A stretch of DNA of 64,000 nt from ENR-C587 sp942493235 (GTDB lineage Bacteria > Bacteroidota > Ignavibacteria > Kapaibacteriales > UBA2268): positions 3,038,001 through 3,102,000 of the forward strand of contig OW818676.1 of assembly GCA_942493235.1 (NCBI GenBank). The letters run 5' to 3'. Shown piece by piece: positions 18,705-26,838 of the stretch (positions are counted from its first letter, which is position 1; each line of letters opens with the position of its first letter). The translations under genes and the position numbers were made by a program. The notes under the pieces were generated by a model. The model had not been told where the DNA came from and did no database searches. It was given only the letters and a program-made list of their open reading frames with translations.

Positions 18705-19759
18705 AAAGCAACATTTTATTTATAGATGACGAAAAAGATATTGTATCTTCCTTTGAGAGGTCTTTTAGGAAATACTATAATATTGTTACTTCAACATCTC
18801 CTGAAATCGGCTTAGAATTAATTAAAAATTCGCAGCCATTTGAAGTGATTATTTGCGATTACAATATGCCTAAGATGAACGGAATTGAGTTTTTATCCAA
18901 AGCATTAGCATTATCACCAGATACAATTAGAATTATGCTAACCGGATATGCCGATTTAAACACAGTCTTAGAAGCAATAAATGAAAATAAAATATTCAAG
19001 TTTCTATTGAAACCAATTACTCCTAATGCTTTACAAATGCACATAGATGAAGCAATAGAATTATATAGGCTTAAAGACTACGAAAAGAATTTGAATAAAC
19101 TCAAATCGGGTTTTTTAGCAACCGTATCTCAAAATTATAAAAATCCGCTTACAGGGATATTGACAACTTCTTATCTTTTAAAAGAATATTATAATAAGCA
19201 AGACAATTTGAATTTTGGCAAATCAATAAAAAATATTCAAGATTCTGTGCTATCAATGAGCAAAATAATTGATAAAATTATTTTCTTCTCTAATTTGGAT
19301 ACAGACTATAAACCTTTGATTGAAAGTTTTAATTTTAGCCTTCAAATACAAGAGCTTATAAATTCAATTTTATATTCAGTCCAAAATAAAATTATAATTA
19401 ATTACAAAAATGATTGTGATATTAAATCAATTAATTCAGATATAAATTTACTGAATATTATTTTACAAAATCTAATTGAAAACTCAATCGAGAATTCCCC
19501 TGAAAACTCAAATATTGAAATTTATACAAATTGCATAGGCAATCAATTAAGTATCAGAGTTAAAGATTATGGGAAAGGAATACCAGCAAGCGAAAAGAAG
19601 TTTTTATTTAATCCGTTTTTCAAATCATCTATCAGCCATAATCAAAAAGGCTCCGGTTTAGGGTTAACTATTGTTAAAAAAGCTGTGGATTTGCTAAAAG
19701 GAAGCATTAAAATCGAATCGGATATTGACAAAGGAACAGAAGTAATTATATTAATATAA
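18701..19759 (+). CDS. REC-histidine kinase-like protein lacking the phospho-His
   Basis: 352 residues. Receiver 1-120 with DDEKD pocket, phospho-Asp 53 (ICDYNMPKMNG) and the K of LKPITP. The following kinase-like region has the layout of HisKA plus HATPase_c, but the H-box reads TVSQNYKNPLTG: Gln 144 stands where the phospho-accepting His belongs, and the adjacent Glu is also changed. The ATP-binding part is intact (LQNLIENSIENSPENS, VKDYGKGIP, KGSGLGLTIV). It could bind ATP but probably cannot autophosphorylate at the usual site, so it may be a receiver-controlled partner of another kinase (inference). Coupled by ATGA to the gene before and 13 nt ahead of the next. Confidence 0.88.
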   Translation: MKSNILFIDDEKDIVSSFERSFRKYYNIVTSTSPEIGLELIKNSQPFEVIICDYNMPKMNGIEFLSKALALSPDTIRIMLTGYADLNTVLEAINENKIFKFLLKPITPNALQMHIDEAIELYRLKDYEKNLNKLKSGFLATVSQNYKNPLTGILTTSYLLKEYYNKQDNLNFGKSIKNIQDSVLSMSKIIDKIIFFSNLDTDYKPLIESFNFSLQIQELINSILYSVQNKIIINYKNDCDIKSINSDINLLNIILQNLIENSIENSPENSNIEIYTNCIGNQLSIRVKDYGKGIPASEKKFLFNPFFKSSISHNQKGSGLGLTIVKKAVDLLKGSIKIESDIDKGTEVIILI

Positions 19760-19772
19760 GAAGAGTTGAATT

Positions 19773-20921
19773 ATGAATAACAGAGTATTATTAGTAGATG
19801 ACGACATAGATATTTTATCGGCATTTCAAAGAAATTTAAGAAAACATTTTCTTATTAAAACGGCTACAAGCGGAGTAGAAGCTTTAGAAACAATTAGAGA
19901 CAATCCGCCTTTTGCTGTAATTGTTTCAGATTATAATATGCCAAAAATGAATGGTATAGAGCTTTTATCTGCTGTCCGAAAAGTATCTCCGGATACTGTT
20001 AGAATTATGCTTACCGGTTTTGCAGATTTGGAAACATCAATAAATGCCGTCAACGAGGGTAGTGTTTTTCGTTTTTTAACTAAGCCGGCAAATACCGAAA
20101 CTTTATTACAAACAATAAACGATGGCATAGAGCAGAATAGGCTAATTACATCTGAAAAAGAATTACTTGAGAAAACACTTAAAGGTACTATTAAAATTCT
20201 TATTGATGTATTGACAATAGTTAACCCTATAGCATTTCAATTAGCTACTCAAATCAGAAACGTTGCCCGATTAATAGCAAATCAAATGAATATGAAAAAT
20301 GTATGGGAGGTTGAAATTGCAGCACTTCTCTCACAAATTGGCTGTGTTACCGTACCGGAACCAATTTTAAATAAAGTATATAAAGATGAATCTTTAACTG
20401 AAGAAGAGTACAAATTATACTTTAATTCGCCAATAGTATCAGAGCATTTTGTCCAAAATATTCCAAGATTTGAAAAAATATCAGTCGCTATAAGATACCA
20501 ATTTTATAATTTTGATGGTTCAAACTCACCAGAACCAATAGTCAAAGGTGAAGATTTGCCAATAATTTCACGAATACTTAAAATTGCTATCGACTACAAT
20601 TACTTTATACACAGAGGCTATTCGCAGACTCAAGCCGTTAATATTATGAAATCAGGTTCTTATATTTATGACCCTGCCATATTTACTATACTTATGACAG
20701 TAATGGGTTCTAAATCAGGTAAAGGATTTGTTATCAAATCTTTACCTTTCAGGCAATTAAGAATAGGAATGGTTTTAGATGAAGATGTAAAAGATATCGA
20801 CCAATTTGTATTAATAGCTAAAGGGCAAGAAGTTACCGATGTAATGCTACTTAGACTAATAAACATATCAAGAATAAAAACAATATTAGAACCGATAAGA
20901 GTGATAGAATATGTAAACTAA
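19773..20921 (+). CDS. Response regulator, REC plus degenerate HD-GYP domain
   Basis: 382 residues. Receiver 1-120 with phospho-Asp 53 (VSDYNMPKMNG) and LTKPAN. The C-terminal domain follows the HD-GYP plan, with LLSQIGCVTVPEPILNK in place of LLHDIGKIGIPD and RYQFYNFDGSNSPEP in place of HHHERWDGSGYP. Ser 187-Gln 188 replace His-Asp, Gln 243-Phe 244 replace His-His, and GYP is lost. HD-GYP enzymes cleave cyclic di-GMP with these metal ligands; here catalysis is very unlikely, so a binding or protein-interaction output is inferred. Last gene of the 14006-20921 operon, ending in the hairpin 20922-20950. Confidence 0.88.
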   Translation: MNNRVLLVDDDIDILSAFQRNLRKHFLIKTATSGVEALETIRDNPPFAVIVSDYNMPKMNGIELLSAVRKVSPDTVRIMLTGFADLETSINAVNEGSVFRFLTKPANTETLLQTINDGIEQNRLITSEKELLEKTLKGTIKILIDVLTIVNPIAFQLATQIRNVARLIANQMNMKNVWEVEIAALLSQIGCVTVPEPILNKVYKDESLTEEEYKLYFNSPIVSEHFVQNIPRFEKISVAIRYQFYNFDGSNSPEPIVKGEDLPIISRILKIAIDYNYFIHRGYSQTQAVNIMKSGSYIYDPAIFTILMTVMGSKSGKGFVIKSLPFRQLRIGMVLDEDVKDIDQFVLIAKGQEVTDVMLLRLINISRIKTILEPIRVIEYVN

Positions 20922-20950
20922 AAAAGCCTTTGATTCAATCAAAGGCTTTT
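20922..20950. terminator. Hairpin terminator shared by the REC operon and tRNA-Arg
   Basis: Complementary arms AAAAGCCTTTGA and TCAAAGGCTTTT with a short TTCAA loop start right after the stop at 20921. T-runs occur on both strands. The right arm abuts the CCA end of the tRNA on the other strand (20950-20952), so one hairpin serves both convergent units. Confidence 0.8.
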
Positions 20951-21026
20951 GGTACGGCAGACAGGATTCGAACCTGTGGCCCTCAGCTTAGAAGGCTGAT
21001 GCTCTATCCAACTGAGCTACTGCCGC
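20950..21026 (-). tRNA. tRNA-Arg (anticodon UCU), CCA encoded
   Basis: On the minus strand the sequence folds as acceptor GCGGCAG with CTGCCGT, D-arm GCTCAGTTGGATAGAGC, anticodon stem TCAGC/GCTGA around the loop CTTCTAA (anticodon TCT), and T-arm ACAGG-TTCGAAT-CCTGT. The 3' CCA is genomically encoded at 20950-20952. It reads AGA/AGG arginine codons. 77 nt. Confidence 0.96.
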
Positions 21027-21092
21027 AAAACAAGAATTCAAAATTAAGTCTTTTTTTTAAATTATGCAAATACTTTTTTAAAAAATATGCTT

Positions 21093-21812
21093 TTAGTTCA
21101 ATATTTCTACTTTCCCAGTATCAAGATGATATACACAAGCGATTATCTTCAGTTTTCCGCTTTCTTCTAAGTGCTTAATAATATTGCTTTTTCTAACAGC
21201 TTCAATTTGATTTTTTACATTTTGAATAATTGCAAAATCCAATGCGGAATCTTTATCTAAATTTTTTGATTGAGCTTTTTGAACAGCCGGCTTAATAGCT
21301 TTTATCAGAGTATTAATATACGGAGATTCAGTTTCACCACTCATTGCGGCAGTTACTGCCCCGCAGGAAGTATGCCCCATAATAATCAGATATGAAGAGT
21401 GTAGATGCTCTGCGGCATATTCAATAGAGCCGATACAGATTGAGTCAACTATATTGCCGGCGGTACGAACTACGAAAACTTCGCCCAAGCCTTTATCGAA
21501 TACAATTTCAGGGCATACCCTGGAATCCGAGCATGCCACTACTATATAATGTGGTTTTTGACCATTAACTAATTCTTTTCTTTGGGCAGAATAATCTACG
21601 TTTGTTCTTGTATTAGATTGAAAATTCTCATTACCGTCAATTAGATCATCAATCGAAATAATGCTTTCTTCTTTACTATGATTATTAGTATGGTGAGTAG
21701 TATTTTTTTGTGTTACTCTTTTATTAAGTGGAGTTTTCAGAGGTGGTTGAGAAATTAAAATACTTACTCCGAAAAACATTAGAATAATAGAAATCGTCTT
21801 TAACCTATTCAT
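21093..21812 (-). CDS. Beta-class carbonic anhydrase with signal peptide
   Basis: About 239 residues from ATG 21812 (an upstream in-frame ATG at 21824 adds four residues). The signal is MNRLKTISIILMFFGVSILI, so the enzyme is exported, probably periplasmic. The beta-CA zinc ligands are visible: VVACSDSRV (Cys and Asp-Arg dyad) and MGHTSCGAV (His and Cys). FVVRTAGNIVD is the conserved third block. It interconverts CO2 and bicarbonate. A linker rich in Asn, His and Thr follows the signal. Monocistronic; its 3' end is 66 nt from the tRNA gene on the same strand. Confidence 0.92.
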   Translation of the reverse strand: MNRLKTISIILMFFGVSILISQPPLKTPLNKRVTQKNTTHHTNNHSKEESIISIDDLIDGNENFQSNTRTNVDYSAQRKELVNGQKPHYIVVACSDSRVCPEIVFDKGLGEVFVVRTAGNIVDSICIGSIEYAAEHLHSSYLIIMGHTSCGAVTAAMSGETESPYINTLIKAIKPAVQKAQSKNLDKDSALDFAIIQNVKNQIEAVRKSNIIKHLEESGKLKIIACVYHLDTGKVEILN

Positions 21813-21957
21813 AAATACACCCATTAATTATTGAAATAATTATTGAAATAATCATATAAAAATACAAACAATTTATTAAATAATCAAACATAATAATGCT
21901 CGCCATCAATATTTATTAAAATTTCTGTTTTTTTTCAAAATAATCGCATAAAATATC

Positions 21958-21997
21958 AAATATTTGCAAAAAATTGATAATTTCTATTGCAAATATT
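21958..21997. promoter_or_regulatory. Inverted repeat upstream of the LRR gene
   Basis: AATATTTGCAA (21959-21969) and TTGCAAATATT (21987-21997) are exact complements 17 nt apart, about 60 nt before the ATG at 22059. Could be an operator or an RNA hairpin in the leader; nothing decides between them. Confidence 0.4.
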
Positions 21998-22058
21998 AAA
22001 TTATTTCTTTAAGTTATAGTGTTAGAAAATGTTAAATATTTAAAAGCGGAGGTGGGTT

Positions 22059-22991
22059 ATGAGCTTATCAGCTAACAGTTCGGAGAACAATATTGAATGC
22101 TTTCATTCAATTGAATCAGCAATGCAGAATCCTTTAGCGGTTCGCAAGCTTGATATGCATTTCAAAAATTTAAAAAGCGTTCCTAATGAAATTTTCCTTA
22201 TGACAAATCTTGAAGAACTTAATTTGATGAATAATCTGATTACTGAATTACCGGTTGAACTATTCAGTCTTGTAAAACTTGTTAAATTAGAGTTATCGGG
22301 GAATAAAATCAAATTTATTCCTAACGAAATCAAGCAATTGGAAAATCTGAAAACGTTAATCCTTAGCTGGAATGAATTAGAAGTATTTTCTGATTCTATT
22401 CCCGAATTAAGGAATTTGGAATTACTCGGTCTAAATCACAATAGCATCAAAACTATTCCTGATGCAATTTGCAATCTTAAAAAGCTAAAAGTTTTAGTAA
22501 TCAGTGATAATTATTTAGAATCATTGCCCGAATCAATTTGCGAATTGCCTTTATTGTGCAAGTTAAGAATTAACGGCAATAGAATTGCAGCTCTACCTCT
22601 CAGTATCGACAGATTACAAAATCTTCGTAAGCTGGAAGCCCATGAAAACACTATTACTGAACTTCCAGATAGTATTGGCGGGTTAGCTAATTTAGAAAAA
22701 CTTAGAATATATAAAAATTTACTTAGTACTTTGCCTGAAGCTATTGGTAAACTTACTAAATTGGAGAAGCTTTTGGTCTATGAAAATGATTTGACACTTT
22801 TGCCTGAATCAATCGGCAATCTTAAAAGGCTTGAAGAGCTTGACCTAAGTGGTAATGAATTAAGCTCATTGCCTGATTCAATTACAAACTTGAAAAATCT
22901 TGATAATATTGATATTAGTAATAATAAATTTGAATATTCATACTCTGAATATGTTCTAAGAATGCTTCCTAATACCAAAGTAACCATATAA
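22059..22991 (+). CDS. Leucine-rich repeat protein
   Basis: 310 residues with a strong ribosome site (GCGGAGGTGGGTT) before the ATG. After about 30 residues the protein is an uninterrupted array of roughly eleven 23-residue LRRs with the bacterial consensus L-P-x-x-I-x-x-L-x-x-L-x-x-L-x-L-x-x-N (for example LPESIGNLKRLEELDLSGNE). No signal peptide, membrane helix, GTPase (Roc/COR) or kinase domain, so a cytoplasmic protein-binding solenoid. A strong SD suggests good expression. Partner unknown. Ends in the convergent terminator 23003-23036. Confidence 0.9.
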   Translation: MSLSANSSENNIECFHSIESAMQNPLAVRKLDMHFKNLKSVPNEIFLMTNLEELNLMNNLITELPVELFSLVKLVKLELSGNKIKFIPNEIKQLENLKTLILSWNELEVFSDSIPELRNLELLGLNHNSIKTIPDAICNLKKLKVLVISDNYLESLPESICELPLLCKLRINGNRIAALPLSIDRLQNLRKLEAHENTITELPDSIGGLANLEKLRIYKNLLSTLPEAIGKLTKLEKLLVYENDLTLLPESIGNLKRLEELDLSGNELSSLPDSITNLKNLDNIDISNNKFEYSYSEYVLRMLPNTKVTI

Positions 22992-23002
22992 TATTTAAAT
23001 CA

Positions 23003-23036
23003 ATACTCACCTCTTGTAATTCAGAGAGGTGAGTAT
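23003..23036. terminator. Bidirectional hairpin terminator
   Basis: Stem ATACTCACCTCT (23003-23014) and AGAGGTGAGTAT (23025-23036) with a 10-nt loop, between the stops of convergent genes at 22991 and 23037. The right arm touches the stop codon of the minus-strand gene. Confidence 0.8.
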
Positions 23037-23876
23037 TTAAAATCTGTATCTTAGTCCGGGCATAGCTAAACCGCAAAATTCCGAGAAATCCTGATCCATT
23101 CCATTTTCACTATAGTGCATTAATATAAGCTTTCTCTTGATTTCTTCGGGTAATTGCTTTAATTCTTCTAAAGAGGCATGAACCGGATTATTAGTAAATG
23201 AGCAGTCATGAAAAATATATTCAGCCCTATTTCCGTATTCATTGATTAATTCCAAATCAAATTTAGTATCAGAAGTATATAATATTCTATTATCAATAAA
23301 TAATCCGTAAGAAGTGAAATTATCTTCAAAAGTTTGAGCAGTATCAGGTATATGATTTGTTTGAAAAAGCTCAATGTCTATATTATCAAATTTGATAAAG
23401 TATTTTAATCTGGTTGAATGCTCAATTTCTTCAGCAAACTTAATATCGAAATACTCGCTTAGGTCCATTTTTTTATGGCAGTAAAATTCATTCCATTGAA
23501 GTCCGCCACGCAAGCTTTCTTCCCATAGTATTTTCTCTAATACTTTGGTAGTAATCAATTTAATCTTTGATTTGCCGAAAGCCTGAGTACCAACATACCT
23601 ATTGTATAACGCCAAATATTCGACTCCGCCGATATGGTCAGCATGACAATGTGTAAGCAATATGTTCTCAATTTCGAGAGGGCTCAGATTAATAAATTTT
23701 GAATACGCTATGGGTGCGGTAAACCCAAAATCAACTACTACATGATTATTTCCCTTTATAATAATCATATTATTATTATAAAGTAACGGAGAAAATGCGG
23801 TTCCTACCCCAATAAACACAAATTCTAATTCTCCGGAATTTTTTAAAGATTTTAACTCATCACTAATAATTTGCAT
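23037..23876 (-). CDS. Metallo-beta-lactamase-fold hydrolase (RNase Z-like)
   Basis: 279 residues. The zinc motif LLTHCHADHIGGVEY (H-x-H-x-D-H) is followed by a His in TNHIPDTA, an Asp in YTSDTKFD and a His in LILMHYSENG, the ligand order of the RNase Z/ElaC branch of the superfamily. FIGVGTAFSPLLYNNNMII at the start matches the G-x-G-x-x-x-P strand of that group. Substrate unknown; it could be tRNA 3' ends, a cyclic nucleotide (PDE-like members exist) or an arylsulfatase-type ester. It lies 15 nt downstream of a class III nucleotide cyclase, so a cyclic-nucleotide phosphodiesterase role is an attractive but unproved inference. Confidence 0.85.
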   Translation of the reverse strand: MQIISDELKSLKNSGELEFVFIGVGTAFSPLLYNNNMIIIKGNNHVVVDFGFTAPIAYSKFINLSPLEIENILLTHCHADHIGGVEYLALYNRYVGTQAFGKSKIKLITTKVLEKILWEESLRGGLQWNEFYCHKKMDLSEYFDIKFAEEIEHSTRLKYFIKFDNIDIELFQTNHIPDTAQTFEDNFTSYGLFIDNRILYTSDTKFDLELINEYGNRAEYIFHDCSFTNNPVHASLEELKQLPEEIKRKLILMHYSENGMDQDFSEFCGLAMPGLRYRF

Positions 23877-23891
23877 ATTAACTCTTTTATT

Positions 23892-26048
23892 CTATTTACT
23901 ATTTAATAGCCATGTCTTCATAAGCCCTTTGCCTTTAATGTCTATCTCGCCACGATAAACCAAATCAAGTAACTTATTCTGCAAAGAATTTACTACATTT
24001 TCAGTTATCTGAATACAGTTATGAATGCCGTACTCTTCCATTCGGTAAGCGGTGTTAACGGTATCGCCCCATAAATCATAGATAAACTTCTTAGAACCGA
24101 TTACACCCGCAACTACGGGTCCGCTTGCTACTCCGCAGCGAAATTGTATATTATTATCGGATTGTTTAAATAAATTTACAGCCTCAAGAGCAAATTCCAC
24201 AGCTCTATCTGCGTGGTCTGCCCGTGCAACAGGGATTCCGGAAACAGCCATGTAACTGTCTCCGATAGTTTTAATTTTCTCTAATCCATATTTTTCTGAA
24301 ATAGAGTCAAATTTTGTAAATATCTCGTTTAGCATATCTACTGTTTTCTCTGGACTCTGATTAGCGGTTATAGACGTAAATCCGACTATATCAACAAAAA
24401 CCACACTTGCCTGCTCATAGTTATCAGCTATTGTGTTTTCGCCCTCCTTGAGCCTGTGTGCGATAGACGGAGGCAATATATTTAATAGCAGACTATCGGA
24501 TTTCTCTTTTTCATTATTTATCTCTATGTTTTTGTCTTCTAATACAATATTCAAATTGTTTAAGTCTTCATTAGCAAGTTTGATTTCAGCATTTCTATAA
24601 GCGAGTATTTTATTTATTTTCCTTTTATTTAAAAACATAAATATCAATATCACAACAAAAAATGAAGTAATTATCAAGACGAAGAATATGTTATATTTCT
24701 GTGTTTTTTCTTTATCAGCTTTAATGTTAGCCAAATCTATTTGGCTCTGTTTAATCTCGTTCTCACGCTTATACTCGTGATTAGCCATCAATCTTTTTGA
24801 CTGTGTATTATTGACGGAATCTTGAAACTGCTGATAAAGGGTTAGATTAGCATAAGCCGATTTATAGTCATTTTTTGCAAAATAATAGCTCGCCACTGTC
24901 CGGTAATACAAGGCTTTTGTATCATATCTATCTATAACTTCAATTTGTTTTTGAGCATGAACCAAATACTTTTTTGCTGATTTTGTATCTTTATCATAAT
25001 TAATTAAAATATTAGCATAGGAAATTTCTGCAACTGCTTTAAGAAGCGGGTTATTTATTTTATCTGCTAAATTTATTGCTTCAACCAATAAAATTTTTGC
25101 TTGATTATTATTATTCATTTTTTCGTATATATCTTCTTCTACTATCAATAGGGAAAGCTCTATTATTTTATCAGTAATGCTACTAAGATATTTCTTTCCT
25201 TTATCAACATATTCCAATGCTTTTTTAAAGTCTTTAATTTCGGCATATACTTGAGCGATATTCAGATAGTTACATACTAAAGCAAACTTATCATCAATTA
25301 AAAGATTTAATTCAATTGCTTTATTAAAGTAAACCAATGCTTTTTCATAATTTAGTATTTCTTTATGTATCTCTCCAAGTTTAGCATAAGAAAATAAAAG
25401 TCCAGTTTTATTATTTGTTTTTTGAGATAGCAATAAAGCTTTATTTACATATTCCAATGCTTTAAGATGCTGAGACATATTTATATAGCAATCGCTTATA
25501 TCTAAGTAAATATCGGGAAGACCAACTTGTTTATTCTGGCTTTTCAATAATTCAATTTGAGTAAGTCTATGATTTATTGAATTATTATATCGGTTCATCA
25601 CAAAATCGGTATATGCCATGTTATCAAGTAAAATATAAGTTTTTTCGTCTGTATATTTCTTTACGTTTTCATAACATTTATGAAAATATATATCTCCGCT
25701 ATCATATAAATTAAAATAATAATACGAATACCCCAAGTCATACTGTGAAATTGTCTGATACTTTAAATTTCCTGTTTGCTCGGCTGCCTTTAATTTTAAT
25801 TCAGCATATTTAATCGAAGAATCCTGATTGGACTCTTTATAATAATCATATAATTTTTCTAATACATTATAATTTTTTATTTTATCATTTGAATTATATA
25901 TTTCCATTTTTAAAGAATCTACATTGGAGCAATATAAAGGGTTTATACTTAAATACAACACTATAAAGCAATATTGAAAAAAATATTGATAAAAATGTTT
26001 ACTATAATATATATAATAATTGTATTTAGATATAATTTTTAGTTGCAT
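23892..26048 (-). CDS. TPR-containing transmembrane class III adenylate cyclase
   Basis: 718 residues. N-terminal signal or anchor segment (FFQYCFIVLYLSINPLY), then about eight tetratricopeptide repeats (50-410; for example ALVYFNKAIELNLLIDD), one membrane helix (about 432-454), a coiled coil (455-510) and a class III cyclase domain (530-715). Catalytic residues look complete: metal-binding Asp 553 (VDIVGFTS) and Asp 597 (IGDSYMAV), Lys 593 and Asp 658 for adenine choice (EKIKTIGD; IYDLWGDTVN), transition-state Asn 665 and Arg 669. So it probably makes cAMP, with TPRs on the outside sensing a protein partner. In one operon with the hydrolase at 23037. Confidence 0.92.
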   Translation of the reverse strand: MQLKIISKYNYYIYYSKHFYQYFFQYCFIVLYLSINPLYCSNVDSLKMEIYNSNDKIKNYNVLEKLYDYYKESNQDSSIKYAELKLKAAEQTGNLKYQTISQYDLGYSYYYFNLYDSGDIYFHKCYENVKKYTDEKTYILLDNMAYTDFVMNRYNNSINHRLTQIELLKSQNKQVGLPDIYLDISDCYINMSQHLKALEYVNKALLLSQKTNNKTGLLFSYAKLGEIHKEILNYEKALVYFNKAIELNLLIDDKFALVCNYLNIAQVYAEIKDFKKALEYVDKGKKYLSSITDKIIELSLLIVEEDIYEKMNNNNQAKILLVEAINLADKINNPLLKAVAEISYANILINYDKDTKSAKKYLVHAQKQIEVIDRYDTKALYYRTVASYYFAKNDYKSAYANLTLYQQFQDSVNNTQSKRLMANHEYKRENEIKQSQIDLANIKADKEKTQKYNIFFVLIITSFFVVILIFMFLNKRKINKILAYRNAEIKLANEDLNNLNIVLEDKNIEINNEKEKSDSLLLNILPPSIAHRLKEGENTIADNYEQASVVFVDIVGFTSITANQSPEKTVDMLNEIFTKFDSISEKYGLEKIKTIGDSYMAVSGIPVARADHADRAVEFALEAVNLFKQSDNNIQFRCGVASGPVVAGVIGSKKFIYDLWGDTVNTAYRMEEYGIHNCIQITENVVNSLQNKLLDLVYRGEIDIKGKGLMKTWLLNSK

Positions 26049-26106
26049 TTTATATTTATTTTTTGTATTTTAAAATGTTATTTTACCTATATTTTAAGGA
26101 TTTGTT

Positions 26107-26364
26107 ATGGATACATCAAAAATTTCGATATCAGCAAATGGTAAAAAACCAATAGCTGTTCCCAAAAATGTACTCAGTGATCTTGTAATTACTACTAGCG
26201 ACACACATACGGGATCTATCTTTATCGATGAACCTCTCCTAAGATTATCATATTTAGGTCCAAAAACAAGTTACCAAATCACTTTCGAGACAGACATTGT
26301 TCAAATTACTAATGAAGCTACATCCGGCACTCCCGACATTGATGTTGAAATAACTGAACATTAA
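26107..26364 (+). CDS. Small hypothetical protein
   Basis: 85 residues, not recognised. AAGGATTTG precedes the ATG by a suitable distance, and codon use resembles the neighbours. There is no signal peptide, no Cys and no obvious helix; the sequence is Thr/Ser/Ile-rich and strand-prone (ISISANGKKPIAVPKNVL, YQITFETDIVQITNEA), and ends DVEITEH. Transcribed divergently from the cyclase operon, 58 nt apart. A small beta-sandwich protein is possible; function unknown. Confidence 0.6.
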   Translation: MDTSKISISANGKKPIAVPKNVLSDLVITTSDTHTGSIFIDEPLLRLSYLGPKTSYQITFETDIVQITNEATSGTPDIDVEITEH

Positions 26365-26421
26365 ATTTGAAAATATTCTGCCGAGTATATAAATTAATCA
26401 ATTAATATTCGGCAGAACCTT

Positions 26422-26838
26422 CTACTGCCCGATAATTTTAACTAACACTCGTTTATTGCGTTTACCATCGTATTCACCATAGAATATCTGCTCCCAAGTA
26501 CCAAAATCCAATTTTCCGTTAGTTATGGCAGCAACTACTTCTCTACCCATAATCTGACGTTTAAGGTGGGCATCGGCATTATCTTCATATCCGTTATGAT
26601 TATATTGGTTATAAGGTTTTTCAGGAGCTAATTTCTCGAGCCAATTCTCAAAATCTTTATGAAGTCCACTTTCGTCATCATTTACAAATACACTTGCTGT
26701 TATGTGCATAGCGTTAACAAGCACCATACCTTCTTTTATTCCACTTTCGTCAATGCAGGATTGCACCTGCGGAGTAATATTTATATATTGCCGTCTCTGA
26801 GTTGTATTAAACCAAAGCTCTTTTCTGTAACTCTTCAT
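26422..26838 (-). CDS. YjbQ/UPF0047 family protein
   Basis: 138 residues spanning the whole family. Recognisable blocks are VNAMHITASVFVNDDESGLH, the His-rich DNADAHLKRQIMG, and GKLDFGTWEQIFYGEYDG near the end. Members are trimers with a putative metal site formed by the conserved histidines; some show weak thiamin-phosphate synthase activity, but the true role is unsettled. The start codon overlaps the stop of the REC-kinase gene (TAATG), so the two are co-translated, an odd pairing. Confidence 0.9.
   Translation of the reverse strand: MKSYRKELWFNTTQRRQYINITPQVQSCIDESGIKEGMVLVNAMHITASVFVNDDESGLHKDFENWLEKLAPEKPYNQYNHNGYEDNADAHLKRQIMGREVVAAITNGKLDFGTWEQIFYGEYDGKRNKRVLVKIIGQ

Noticed and set aside
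20930..21178. 82-residue plus-strand ORF (reads ...FGTADRIRTCGPQLRRLMLYPTELLP)
   Set aside because: This is the antisense of tRNA-Arg; the string TCGPQLRRLMLYPTELLP is a well-known artefact of tRNA genes.
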